A DNA stretch of 64,000 nucleotides from Molanna angustata (taxonomy: Eukaryota > Arthropoda > Insecta > Trichoptera > Molannidae): positions 8,311,089 through 8,375,088 of the forward strand of contig OY754977.1 in assembly GCA_963576475.1 (NCBI GenBank), given 5' to 3'. The notes beneath the pieces were generated by a model. That model saw only the letters and a program-made list of their open reading frames with translations. It did not search any database and was not told the origin of the DNA. Positions 11,640-21,890 of this stretch are shown one piece after another. Positions within the stretch are counted from its first letter, which is position 1. Each line of letters opens with the position of its first letter. Position numbers and translations under genes: made by a program.

Positions 11640-11757
11640 CGCCTGTCATTGAAGCATTGAAGACCTTATGTGTTTGTATCATGTGTTAACTTGTGTGTGT
11701 GTATATGTCAATTTTCTGTTGGTGTCTTAAATAAATAAATATAATAAAAACATTACA
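11640..11757 (+). repeat. LINE 3'-tail remnant
   Basis: The sequence tgtgttaacttgtgtgtg ... ttggtgtcttaaataaata ends in an ataaata-type simple tail directly upstream of another truncated LINE. It is probably the 3' end of an older element or the target of the next insertion. No coding part remains. Confidence 0.4.
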
Positions 11758-11764
11758 ACAAAAG

Positions 11765-13370
11765 TCATAGTATGCACTATCTTTGTGTCAAATTTGGTAT
11801 CCACGGCAGTTTACTGAGATGGATCATATCATATATTCGGTTCCGAACTCAAACGGTCGTTCTAAATGGTTTCAAATCGAAAACCAAATATATTTCCTCC
11901 GGGGTCGTTCAAGGTTCTCATCTGGGACCACTCCTTTTCAACATTTTTATTAATGACATCAAATTTTCCATTAATTTTGCCCTATTTATAATTTACGCCG
12001 ATGACATGAAATTTTTCTGCACAATAGAATCCTGGGAAGACTGTAATAATCTTCAAAAAGACCTCTTATCAATATTCGAATATTGCAAACACAATAAATT
12101 ATCCCTTAATGCTTCCAAATGTTACTCCATTACTTTCTCAAGAAATAAAACCCAACTAAATTACGAATATTCAATAGATAGTATAGCCGTTGAAAAAAAA
12201 ACGGTTATAAAAGACTTGGGGGTCTATGTTGACAGTAAACTTTCCTTCGAGAGACATTTTGACCATATAACCGGTAAAGCTTACCGTATGCTAGGCTTTC
12301 TATTCAGAAATACCAAACAATTCCGAGATTATAAAACGTACATTATATTATACTATGCTCTTGTTCGGAGTCATCTCGAATCCTCGTCAATTATCTGGAA
12401 CCCTTCTTACCAAATATATAAAAACCAAATTGAAAGAATTCAAAAATTATTCATCAGACAATTAAACTATAGATTCAGTTTCTCAAATGTTGACGATTAT
12501 CTCACTCTTCTTCAAACCTATAATTTAATGAGTCTCGAAAACAGAAGAACTCTAACCGATGCTCTGTTCCTTTATAAAATCATTAATAACTTGATTGATT
12601 GCCCCGAACTTACAAGCCTAATAAATTATAGAGTCCCTACTAGACCTACCAGACAGAACGAACTTTTCAAAATCACCACGTGTAAAACCAACTCTTACAA
12701 AAATTCATTTATCAACCGAAGTTGCTATTCTTATAATCAACTTTTTAACTCAATTGACCCTTTTCATTTAAATATTGATACTTTTAAAAAACAAATCCTT
12801 TCCGTATTATATTACCCCTTAACGGCTCCCTAACTTACTATAACACATAAATCCTCTCACACTAACATACACACACACTCACTCACACAAACACACAATC
12901 ACACGCCATATTATACTAATTTTCAAAATATCTTTTATACTGGATAAATATCTTTATACTACTAAATTTATATTGGATTTTATTTTTTATTTTGTAAACT
13001 ACCCATTGCTGGAGATAGGTCACCCGCACATTAATGTTAAAATTTAATGAATCATCGCACGGTCGTAAATGCAGTGCCGTTGTAGGTACCCACTAACAAT
13101 ACATTGATTTTTATGTGACCCCTTCAGTGACGATGTGGCTATATTTTCATTATTTTGTATTCATGCAGTTATATATATATATTTTTTTTTTTTTCTCTTA
13201 TGTTACTTTGTATTTTCATATTTACATGTTTTCTATGAATGCGTGTACGTGCTCTATGTGAAGTACTAATATATAATAGTCTGTAATTGGCTCAATTTAT
13301 ATGTAATTGTTTTATATAAAAAAAAATATACAGCTGTTGACTATTTATAAAAATAAATAAATAAATAAAA
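11765..13370 (+). mobile_element. 5'-truncated LINE (CR1/Jockey-like), with 3' UTR and (ataa)n tail
   Basis: The element covers the RT ORF at 11772-12833 and a 3' UTR of about 530 bp. The UTR contains CA-rich runs, gtaattggctcaatttata, cagctgttg and a terminal aaataaataaataaataaa. The LINE at 21.9-23.3 kb has the same UTR order (gtaattggctta ... acagctgtt ... aaataaataaata), so the two belong to one clade. Truncation falls inside the RT fingers/palm. The clade label is by resemblance only. Confidence 0.75.
11772..12833 (+). CDS. Reverse transcriptase fragment of a non-LTR retrotransposon
   Basis: A 353-codon open frame encodes the RT palm and thumb of a LINE ORF2 protein, which would copy element RNA into DNA at a nicked chromosomal target. 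Visible motifs are GVVQGSHLGPLLFNIF (residues 44-59), matching the GxPQGSxLGPLLF block with Pro changed to Val, and the catalytic YADD at 75-78. A C-terminal part with LGVYVDSKLSF (about 155) and NRSCYSYN (about 315) follows. The endonuclease and N-terminal RT blocks are missing, and the ATG is an internal Met at the truncation point. The frame is uninterrupted, so the insertion is fairly young, but the protein cannot work alone. Confidence 0.85.
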   Translation: MHYLCVKFGIHGSLLRWIISYIRFRTQTVVLNGFKSKTKYISSGVVQGSHLGPLLFNIFINDIKFSINFALFIIYADDMKFFCTIESWEDCNNLQKDLLSIFEYCKHNKLSLNASKCYSITFSRNKTQLNYEYSIDSIAVEKKTVIKDLGVYVDSKLSFERHFDHITGKAYRMLGFLFRNTKQFRDYKTYIILYYALVRSHLESSSIIWNPSYQIYKNQIERIQKLFIRQLNYRFSFSNVDDYLTLLQTYNLMSLENRRTLTDALFLYKIINNLIDCPELTSLINYRVPTRPTRQNELFKITTCKTNSYKNSFINRSCYSYNQLFNSIDPFHLNIDTFKKQILSVLYYPLTAP

Positions 13371-13587
13371 ATCTGTTGAGAAATCCATATAAAAATATGA
13401 CGCTTAAAAATTGCGAAATTATACACTATACCATAATAAGGGAGAATAAAGTAAATACACAGGTCAAAAAGACATCTACATACCAAAAATATCAGTAAAT
13501 TAAATTCAATTATTTTATTCAAAATATTTGAATTTGATAGTTGATCGAGCGGGATTAGATATTTTTTTATTTTATTTTTATTAATTT
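13371..13587. other. No feature recognised
   Basis: AT-rich spacer between the LINE tail and a SINE-B tail remnant. Confidence 0.4.
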
Positions 13588-13656
13588 TGCTTCTCGGGCA
13601 ACTAACAGGTATATGTTAAATATTAATTTAACATGCACCCAATAACCATCAGAATA
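13588..13656 (-). repeat. SINE-B tail remnant
   Basis: Only the 3' part of SINE-B is present on the minus strand: cttctcgggcaactaacag then taatttaacatgcaccca. The tRNA-like head is absent. Confidence 0.55.
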
Positions 13657-13677
13657 TGAATAGGTACCAACACTAGG

Positions 13678-13860
13678 CCCCCAAGTCAAATTGAAAACGC
13701 TGTTCGTTATCGCCAAGCGCTAATTTTTTTTTGTATGGGATTTGACGTTTGTTGTTTGTTATTGTAGAAAAAATTTCTACAACAAACGTCAAATCACATA
13801 CAAAAAAAAAGAAGCGCTTGGCGATAATGAACAGCGTTTTCAATTTGACTCAGGGCCCAT
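13678..13860. mobile_element. Near-perfect palindromic MITE, 183 bp, with empty site preserved elsewhere
   Basis: Arms of about 75-80 bp mirror each other: aagtcaaattgaaaacgctg ... cgccaagcgct on the left and agcgcttggcgata ... cgttttcaatttgact on the right, around a short loop (gtagaaaaaatttctac). The flanks cactagg and gaatctttcc are joined without the insert at 35338-35350, showing this segment is an insertion. The outermost bases gcccc / gggc are also inverted. No ORF is present. Confidence 0.85.
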
Positions 13861-14660
13861 GAATCTTTCCAATCAAGACGGTTTATTTCTAGCATATTAT
13901 TATTATACTAGTTGCATGTAACACATGAGATCCAACTGTCGATAGCGATAGTATGTATAGTTGAAGAATATGTACCAAACTATAAACCCATAAATACAAA
14001 TTATTGAATATTTTCAGATATTTTGTTTTCTATACAACATATATTATGTAGGTATGTATGTCAAGATAGGATAGTATGGAGGAAGTTCCTTTTTTCCTAC
14101 CCAGAATATGAAAATAGCATGATGGTATGTATGTTTGGAGATGAAGTATCAAACTATTAAGTCTTCTTACATATTGTGTATAGGCGACTGCCATACAAAA
14201 TGTATGAAGCGATGTCGTCACTAAATTCAATTTTTAAAAAAATTGTTAAAAAAAATTGAGATCTTCTACTACAATGTTAATATTTTTTATAGAAAATTAA
14301 ATTATCTAGTTGGGATGTTTCGGCTTTTTTCGATAATTGTAAAAGTTTTGGAAAAATAGGCAGTTAAACTCATAAATTTATGATAAATAAAATATTTTTC
14401 TTAATAAACAATGTTTGAGAAACCCTGGAATTTTTTTGAAAAAATCAATTTGAGATTTTTTATTTTTCTATGTTTATACCAATTTTCAGCGTTCTAGCTT
14501 TTATGGTTTCTGAGATATAGGGAAAAATAAAATAAAAATTCAAAAGTTGATAACCCCTGACTGAAACAAAAATTCAAAATTCCGAGTATAAAAGTTTTGT
14601 AGGCCTGTAATTGTTTATATATTCTGAAATTTTAGGCTCTGTAAATTGAGCGGATCAAAA
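13861..14660 (+). repeat. Family D repeat and associated AT-rich body
   Basis: Positions 13861-13910 (gaatctttccaatcaagacg ...) match 35341-35390. From 13911 the family D start (gttgcatgtaacacatgag, cgatagcgatagtatg) is followed by a body shared with 38.25-38.58 kb (minus), including tttggagatgaagtatcaaa, and with 3.98-4.2 kb in opposite orientation. No protein is encoded. Confidence 0.55.
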
Positions 14661-14667
14661 GTTATAA

Positions 14668-14752
14668 GGGGGGGACGGACACACACACACACAGACATAC
14701 ACACACACACACAGACACACACACACACACAGACACACACACAGACACACGA
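14668..14752. repeat. (CA)n-rich microsatellite
   Basis: Runs of acacacac interrupted by agac. It generates a spurious Cys/Val-rich open frame on the minus strand. Confidence 0.9.
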
Positions 14753-14955
14753 AATGTTCTACTCCGAATTCTGAGTAAATCCGTGTATGGAACATATATG
14801 CTGCGAAGCCTCTAAGTTGGTGTTTTTTGACTTCAAAGTTGGAAAAACCGTGAAAAAAGTAGACCTCTCCATACAATTCTCGCGTATTCTGGCTTGATAC
14901 ATTGTCGATATGTTAAGAGAACAAAGTTCTCCTGAACAAATCGACAGTTGGACTA
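14753..14955 (+). repeat. Family F repeat copy
   Basis: gttctactccgaattctgag, cctctaagttggtgttttt, ccatacaattctcgcg and gaacaaatcgacagttgga occur in the same order at 24.10-24.30 kb and, in part, at 6.93 and 40.44 kb. It is non-coding, about 200 bp, of unknown type. Confidence 0.6.
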
Positions 14956-14957
14956 TG

Positions 14958-15121
14958 TCAAATATTACTTTAACACGCACCCAATAACAAGTTGCCACAT
15001 TATGGAGACTTACGATATTAATCGTCTCACAGATCCAGACTGAAAACAATCGCCACCGTGAATCGAACCCGGGGCCTTTGGCTCAAGAGTCAGATACCTA
15101 ACCAACTAAGCCAGGAAGGCC
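14958..15121 (-). repeat. SINE-B copy, minus strand
   Basis: Read on the minus strand it has the tRNA-like head (gccttcctggcttagttgg, ggttcgattcacggtgg), the ggatctgtgagacgatt body and the tgggtgcgtgtta tail. A short echo of the first bases (aggaaggccgac/t) is repeated at 15145-15158, possibly part of a target duplication. Confidence 0.7.
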
Positions 15122-15240
15122 GACAATTACAAAATTTATAAGAGCCAGGAAGGCCGATATTTTACAAAAAAACGCAATAGCAAAAGAATGCTAGAAAAAT
15201 ATATCCTTTTCTGTGCCTATGTCCTAAAATATGGTCTGAC

Positions 15241-15336
15241 GACATTGTCTACGTGGTCGGTAAAACCTGGATGCGGAGGGGACAGAACAAAGACGAGTGG
15301 AAGTGTATGGAAGAGGTATCGAGAGCTAGAGAATAA
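15241..15336 (+). pseudogene. RTE-like RT extreme C-terminus
   Basis: A 31-codon frame ending at TAA 15334 reads DIVYVVGKTWMRRGQNKDEW then CMEEV. This is the D-I-x-x-x-x-G-K-x-W-M-R ... W-x-x-x-E-E signature at the end of RTE-clade proteins. It is followed directly by aagaagaag. Upstream RT sequence is missing. Confidence 0.7.
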
Positions 15337-15694
15337 GAAGAAGATGCCCTGCGATGGTCAGCGATTCATAGTTTAGCACACCCTACGCTTAACGCCACTT
15401 TCGACCAATCAATTCGGCATAAATCGCGTTGAATATGACGAAGTGAGTGCGTCAGAGGTGGTAAACTGGCGTACCCACCGAGAGGAGGAGCGTTCGGTAA
15501 AGAGTTAATTATTGACCGACCGACGGTAATCATTTGTGTTTGACGTGACGTTTCGATGAATAATGACTCCGGTCGGGGCCATTTTGACAAATGTCAAATG
15601 CAGCCAAGAGCGGGGAGACAAATGAACCTAAGAGATTTACTAGGACCGTAATAGGAAAAAAACAACAAAATGATATATTTGGATATGCTACAAT
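15337..15694. other. No gene recognised
   Basis: Slightly more GC-rich than its surroundings (15360-15600), with CpG-containing stretches, but no domain or repeat match was seen. Confidence 0.3.
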
Positions 15695-16540
15695 TCAAGG
15701 GGGCAAGTCTGGTCAACTGGCCGAATCAAAACCATCCATGTTTAATGTTAATCCACATCATGGATGTAATTACTCACCACTTACAATAAGCATCAAAGTA
15801 CCCTACAATTAGATATTTTCCATAACTCGCCTTATCAATATTAAAACTTACTGTCCAATTTAAAATCAGCTTAGCAAGATAACACCTCATTACACATTTT
15901 CACCCACTACACATTCACATCCCAGTATGTATGTTATTACTTATATGAATTGAATGAATGAATGAATGAATAATATATTTCCAATAGTATAAATAAATAT
16001 TACAAAGGAACAAAATACAATTTAATTTATAACTAATTACAATTTTATATATTATATATTTTTTCACATACTTATTTGGAAACTTTACTGCCTCGCTAAA
16101 CATTACTACTAATTACTAATAACTTAGTACTAATTTGAATTTTCTAAGGCTACTCTGCCATTTGTTTTCTGTTTTTTTTCATATGTTCCATTCACTCAGG
16201 ACATCGACAACCAGGATGAAAAAACTCTAAAACCTCTATCTCAAAAAATCAAATAGTACCGAAGCAGATCCTTCTCTACCGATCTGCTTCAGCCAACTGC
16301 TTCAGTCAAGGTCTTTGAAATTGGTTTGCCACAAATAATTGACACTAGGTAGGGATAGTTTAACAATTATATATTAAGCTTATTCATTGTATTTTTTTAC
16401 CTAGTGTTGTTTCTGTGCAGTTTTATTATGTACCTAAATAAAAAAAATGTGTTATGGAGTTCAATAATATCTTAAGATGTTATAGGACTCCATTAGATCA
16501 TTATATCCATGATATGGGTGGTTTTGATTCCTTTCCAAAG
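15695..16540 (+). mobile_element. MITE-P copy split by about 680 bp
   Basis: The left half (gggggcaagtctggtcaact ... catcatggatgtaattac, 15699-15772) and right half (ttatggagttcaataatatc ... atatccatgatatgggtgg, 16453-16540) match one MITE-P. Foreign sequence (15773-16452) with an A-rich right end (aataaaaaaaatg) sits between them. The right terminus is lost. Divergence is higher than in the 46-kb copies. Confidence 0.5.
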
Positions 16541-16678
16541 ACAGAAGATAGCTAGTGCAAGAATAAGAATGTGGAGGTCTAGCAATTCCGTTGTTCGAAT
16601 AGCTGGTATGTGGCTTGACTCTCCAATTCACAAAAGATGACCATCAATTGTGCAGTGATTTAAGTGATTTTATGAGAT

Positions 16679-17550
16679 ACTAGCGGACCCGACAGACGTT
16701 GTTCTGTCCGAACTATTTGTGAAACTGTAAAATATGTAAATATATTAATTATATATAAAAATTAAAAACAATGAAATGTATAGCAGTGACATCTGTGGAG
16801 GTGGGGTTAAAATTAAATTAAATAATTATTAATAAGTGAAAGGTTTATTATTGTATTGAAAACTTATTTATTACATGGGAACAATAAAAAGTTTAGGTAA
16901 TGAATGAAAATTTAACAAAGTAGTCATTTTAGGAACATACCTCTGTTAAACAGTATCAATTCTGAGTCGACTTATAAGTTGTATATATTATATTATTGTA
17001 AATATATTGTAATTTAATAAAATTATACGAGCAAGTCTTTTTTTAATTAAAACTCCCAGATTTCCACGACAAGGAAAAAGAAGTCTCTCTTGAGATATAT
17101 AGAGAGATTCCACAGAAACAAAAAAATAAAGGTATATATTATGTAGCATACATATATATGAATCATATGAATGTTATTATTCGCTGAGCAAACTTAGATT
17201 TTTTTGTTCGATGAGCCGCTAAACACTTTGAGGTTAGATTGATTGTCATTTCGTATATAATTGCAATACAGCATATATGGTCTGGGCAGATTTCTTAGTG
17301 TTGTCAGATGGAACCATAGTTTATTCGACATTAGCGCCATCTATTATAATTTATAGTTATAAAAAATCATGTTTTTTTATTTTCCTTTTATTAAATTAAT
17401 GTTAAAAATTCTATTAGGTGAATCTAAACCATTCTGGGACTCACACAAATACACAAAAAATTTCATCAAAATCGGTTCAGCTGCTTTGATAGAGTTCAGT
17501 AACATTTAACGTACAGAAGAATTTTATAGGTATAAGTATAAAGATTTACG
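16679..17550 (+). mobile_element. Non-autonomous interspersed element with ends actagcggacccgac ... tataagtataaagat
   Basis: The start actagcggacccgacagacg and the 3' part with tttcatcaaaatcggttcag followed by tagagttcag are the hallmark of a widespread insect repeat type that I recall with ctagc...gac starts and an aaatcggttcagc block near the 3' end. I cannot name the superfamily with certainty. No long ORF is present in about 870 bp. Confidence 0.6.
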
Positions 17551-17559
17551 GTTTTAACT

Positions 17560-18142
17560 ATTTTTTTTTTTTTTTTTGATTGCATGTAGTTATTCTTTTT
17601 ATTTTTATGCATAATTTTGTATGTATAATATGTTTACGTAGCATTGCACCCCTCTACTCACGAACTGAAATAAAACTGATTATTATTATAAATACAGACA
17701 TACAGAAGTAATATCAAATAGAATAAATATGCAAATAAAATAACAACAAATTGCGAATTGTTGTTATTTCATAATTAAGTTAAATTACAACCATTTCACA
17801 AAGAGGTGTGTAAAATGCAAAACGCCAGTACATTATATAATGAGTTTGTCACGCATGATTCGGACCTGTACGTACGTAAATTTCGCGTTAATTAAAATGG
17901 TGGCAATTGAGAGAGTGAGAGAGAGATAGATGTAGTTAAATGAAACAGTCTATCGTTTTAATTTGACAGCCTCAATAATCTGCACAAATGATAAAACAGT
18001 TTCATCGTGGCACTCATGACAACGTATAATTTTATTGTAACAACACTATAATATATAGGTACCTACACATTATGTCAGTCGTTTTCATATTTTGTACGAA
18101 CTTACAAATTTAATACTTTTTAACATAATATCTTGACAGTAC
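17560..18142. other. AT-rich sequence; LINE-tail-like end and a short hairpin
   Basis: 17640-17695 (actgaaataaaactgattat then tatta repeats) looks like a LINE 3' end. Positions about 17744-17775 form a hairpin with 12-base arms aaataacaacaa / ttgttgttattt. No gene is seen. Confidence 0.4.
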
Positions 18143-18268
18143 AACGTGGATCCCAACAAAAAGGTGAGGTGCAAAATTTCGACAGCAAAGGCTGCATTAA
18201 AGAAAATAAGATCATTCTTCTGTAATGATAATCTTAATTTGAATTTAAGACATAGAATTATCAAATGA
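18143..18268 (+). pseudogene. RTE-like RT thumb-region scrap
   Basis: A 41-codon frame reads NVDPNKKVRCKISTAKAALK then IRSFFCNDNLNLNLRHRIIK and stops at TGA. The RC-I-x-x-A ... F-C-N-x-x-L-x-x-x-L-R-x-R-I pattern is what follows the YxDD palm in RTE proteins. The equivalent segment of the copy near 56.2-56.3 kb (minus strand) has the same pattern. Confidence 0.65.
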
Positions 18269-18269
18269 C

Positions 18270-19225
18270 ATTTTATATATAGACACGTTATATGAGAACA
18301 AAACTCTCTACAAAAATGGTACAGTTTAACGAATTCTTACAATATCACCAAGAAAGAGCACACACGAGAGAATACTATAAGTGAGAAAGAGATAGTACGA
18401 TAATAGACACACAGACATCTTTTCTATTTTACTCTAATGCAATCACATTAAGTATAATTATATCTCACACCAAATAATGACTGAGAGAGACGAACTTATA
18501 TTAAGTTACAGCTGTGTGAAAAAGCGAATGCAACAACAGTATCCCTCTGCATACCTACAAGCGAATATGACTTGACAACTCTCTCGTTTACTCAAAATAA
18601 AAATAACAACCGAAAAAACCGTACAAAATAAAAAAAAATACATAAAAAATCCATAGTTATCGAATAAATATGCAGCATTAAATGGTTGTTCCTTCATAGT
18701 TCTAGTATAATTTTAACATGTTTTCATCATACAAGATGGCTTTTTGACCACGTCAATGTGTCCGATCATATCATTATCATGCGTGCAACTAAAGTGCGGT
18801 AAGAATTAAGTGAGGCATGCGCCTTACTTTTTGTTTACCTAATTTAAAGACTAGTAACGGATCTATTATTTTATATATCATCGTAGGACCAAACTCCTTC
18901 AATGGAGTCGAGACACGGAAAAAAAACAAATGCAATGAACCGAGTTGAAGCATATGAAAAGTGACGTCATCGCAGAATGTTACGTATCCTATGGACATAT
19001 ATGGTCACTAACACTGAGGTAATACAGCAAAGAGCTGACGTGGGAAGAGAATTGTTTTCCAATACAAAAATGTGAAAGATGGCATATTTGGGACCAATTC
19101 TCCCTAACATTAAATACGGTCTGCTGCACCTCATCGTAAGGAAAATTTTTGGGTAGTAGCAATGTGCGTAGGATGTAGGTATGTCTTAGCCACGAAACAA
19201 CAGAGAAAGGACAGGAGACCACAGA
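18270..19225. other. No gene recognised
   Basis: AT-rich sequence. Open frames of 63, 69 and 77 codons on the minus strand show no domain. Confidence 0.35.
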
Positions 19226-19300
19226 ATGAAAGACCTGCTCCGGTTATATCAGGACAGGGATGCCTATGCCAGAGTGGTAAGTGACGTCAGAGGGACCTGA
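19226..19300 (+). pseudogene. LINE ORF2 C-terminal scrap
   Basis: The frame MKDLLRLYQDRDAYARVVSD then VRGT-stop, followed by an aaaaagaagaagaagaag tract, has the position and tail of an RTE-type protein end. Immediately downstream, tctcaacacactaaagcg reads LNTLKRKKLEA, another typical RTE fragment, so two scraps may be joined here. Confidence 0.45.
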
Positions 19301-19319
19301 CATGGCACAAAAAGAAGAA

Positions 19320-21410
19320 GAAGAAGTTCTCAACACACTAAAGCGAAAAAAGCTCGAAGCTCAATCGTTCAAAGTTGATCGAGTCTGAATGACATAAAAG
19401 TTACAGTAATTAAACCACGCCTGTGCAAATCAACAAGTACCTACAGCACAAACGGTATAAAATAGTTCAGGAAACTACTCAAAGGTGTCTGTCGAGAGGT
19501 TTTCCTAAACTAGTATTATTTGTAAATGGAAGACGTGTTTTCTGGCAGTCTTCCGTTGTAAATATTAAATAAAACGCTTTATACTGTAAGTTACGTGTTA
19601 AAATAGTAATATTAAAAAAAAATATGTCGAGGATGGAACTTGTCCGAGAAGCGACATTAAAACTAATTGATTCGTGCGGAAATATTTCTATAAAATTTCA
19701 ATTAAACAACCGTTTGAAAATTGGGGCGCTGGACGCATATATATGTGTTTACTTTTTTTATTTGTTTTGAATAATGGACAACGTACAAATAAAATTTTAA
19801 AAATAATACCTAAAATGTTTATGTTACATGTATATTACTGTTGGTAACAAAACAACGAATTATTCCTGTCTAATGTGGCTCCTGAATAGGATCCTGGACA
19901 TACAGAATAAGTCCACAAACCTGATCCTTTGCAAATTTATTATTGTATGTGGTAAGGCATTGGTAAAATGGTGAATTCTGAGCGAGGCATTAGTATTATT
20001 TTATCTTCAGGCCTTTGTTACCCTGGGTATACGGATGTACACAAAAATGCACGCTAAATTACCTCCTAATGTATGAAACACGAAAAAATATTGTATATCA
20101 CCTAATATGTGACATACAACAGTATGGGTAAAATTTATTTATTTATTTAACTTTTTGTACATAATATAAACAATTATAATGCACACTGGCGGGCATTATA
20201 ATTGAAATTTAGAGTTTTTTTTTAAATAGCAAGAATAGTAATTTCAATATTATAATATTAAAAAACTCAGCCGGTAGGTTTTCATATTCTCCTTCGATTG
20301 AAGTAAAAATCTACTTCATAGGCCTTGTAGTTTTTAAGTGACTTACATTAAAAAATAAAAAAAGGGTTTTACTAAAACTAATTTTACAAGAAAAGTATTA
20401 AACAAATTCAATTTAAAAAAAAACTCATGCAATAGAATAAAGATGTAAATACAGACTGTTTTTTATTTCAAAGATGTAACTTTTGACGGTACTGGGGAAA
20501 TTATTTTTAAAATATACTATATAGCCTACATAAAATAACTTGTATAACTTGTGTGTAAGTGTGCCTTGTTCATCTGTTTGGTTTGTTAAAATTAATATTT
20601 TTTCAAAGAACTGTACAATCAATATTGGAGCTTAATTTGCGAAAGGCAGAAAGACTCTTACTAAGAACAAACGTTTTTTGGGAAAATTAAAAAAAACTGG
20701 TGTATCTATATATTCTTTATTCCGATTTTATATTGAAATAAATTAAAATTAATATATGTGCGTTGCCTCGTTACTATTATCATCGTATATTTATTTTATT
20801 ATATTTGAATATTTCGTTGCCGTGTAGAAATAATAATATATAAAACAAATAGATAATACGGTTAAGATTGGATAAATGAAAATTCTCATCGCATTTACAT
20901 TTCTTAAAGGGCATAGCAAAGTAACCTTTTCATTGAAATAATATCATTAAGGCCTAAATACCTCTTAAATTACGTGAAACGAGGGGATATTCATGTTCTT
21001 GAATAACGTCTTCGATTTTTAACAATAGTTGCCTTCCCTTCAACCCTCCGCCCAGATACAACTTATTGCGATAATATAATAAATTTAGTCCCAGATAGAA
21101 GAATTTAATTTTCAACTTTTAACTAGCTTTTTATCTCTCAGACGGTATATATATAAAAATAAATATGTCGCTTAGCGATGCAAAAATTGAAAAGTTCAAA
21201 ATCGACATCGTTCAAATGTTGGTCCGCGAGATGGCCAACTTATTTTATTTGATCAGTGTTTACGAAACGAAAAAAAATCAAAGCACCTAGGAATTTTGAG
21301 GAATACTTATGTAAATAGTTTCTTTTATTTATTTGCGTAACACAATCAATTTTATACACTATAACTTAAAATATTACGATGAAATACATGACTTTTTTAC
21401 GAGAGCCTTA
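19320..21410. other. Mostly unannotatable AT-rich DNA with one LINE 3' tail on the minus strand
   Basis: At 20140-20205 the plus strand reads tttatttatttatttaactt ... ggcgggcattata. This is the reverse of a LINE 3' end also seen at 58.85 kb and, partly, at 62.22 kb. The rest shows no gene, tRNA or shared repeat. Confidence 0.4.
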
Positions 21411-21862
21411 GGTCCGAATGCAGAGTCCTACCTAAATACTAAATTCTACTCACTCACTTAGTTAGAAGATCACGTGGCTTCCTAACTGAAGGATGCTACG
21501 ACGTTTTTCTATGAGAATTACATTGCGGAGACATATCTAAATACTTAGCGCATGCGCATTGGCGTAATCTAACATTTGAGAATTGTCAAAAAGTAAGGTT
21601 GATAGCGAGGAACCTTACGAGTGGTTAAATACTAAAATACGAGATTTTTTCGGTGGATAATGATTTTATCGGTTTCGTTGAATATATATTTGGTAATTTT
21701 GTCAAATCAAATACCAAACAGTATTCAGCGATCCATACGAGATGCCGAAAATTCGGTGGAATTTCAAAAAAATCGGGACATCGAGCTGTCAGTGTGAAGT
21801 TTGAAGTTGGTGACATATGTTTGTGTTGTTATAGCAAAATAATATTTTAAATGTCAAACGCC

Positions 21863-21886
21863 AGAAAAGAGATAGATAGCTTTCTA
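21863..21886 (+). repeat. Left arm of a 24-bp perfect palindrome, now split by a LINE
   Basis: The 24 bases beginning agaaaagagatagatagctt are the exact reverse complement of 23346-23369. Removing the LINE leaves the two arms separated by about six bases, a perfect hairpin inside MITE-C. The corresponding place in copy B (about 7217-7235) has only an agaaaggagatatatag-like half. Confidence 0.85.
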
Positions 21887-21890
21887 AGCC

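Noticed and set aside
14655..14876. Cys/Val-rich small protein on the minus strand
   Set aside because: Encoded by a CA microsatellite.
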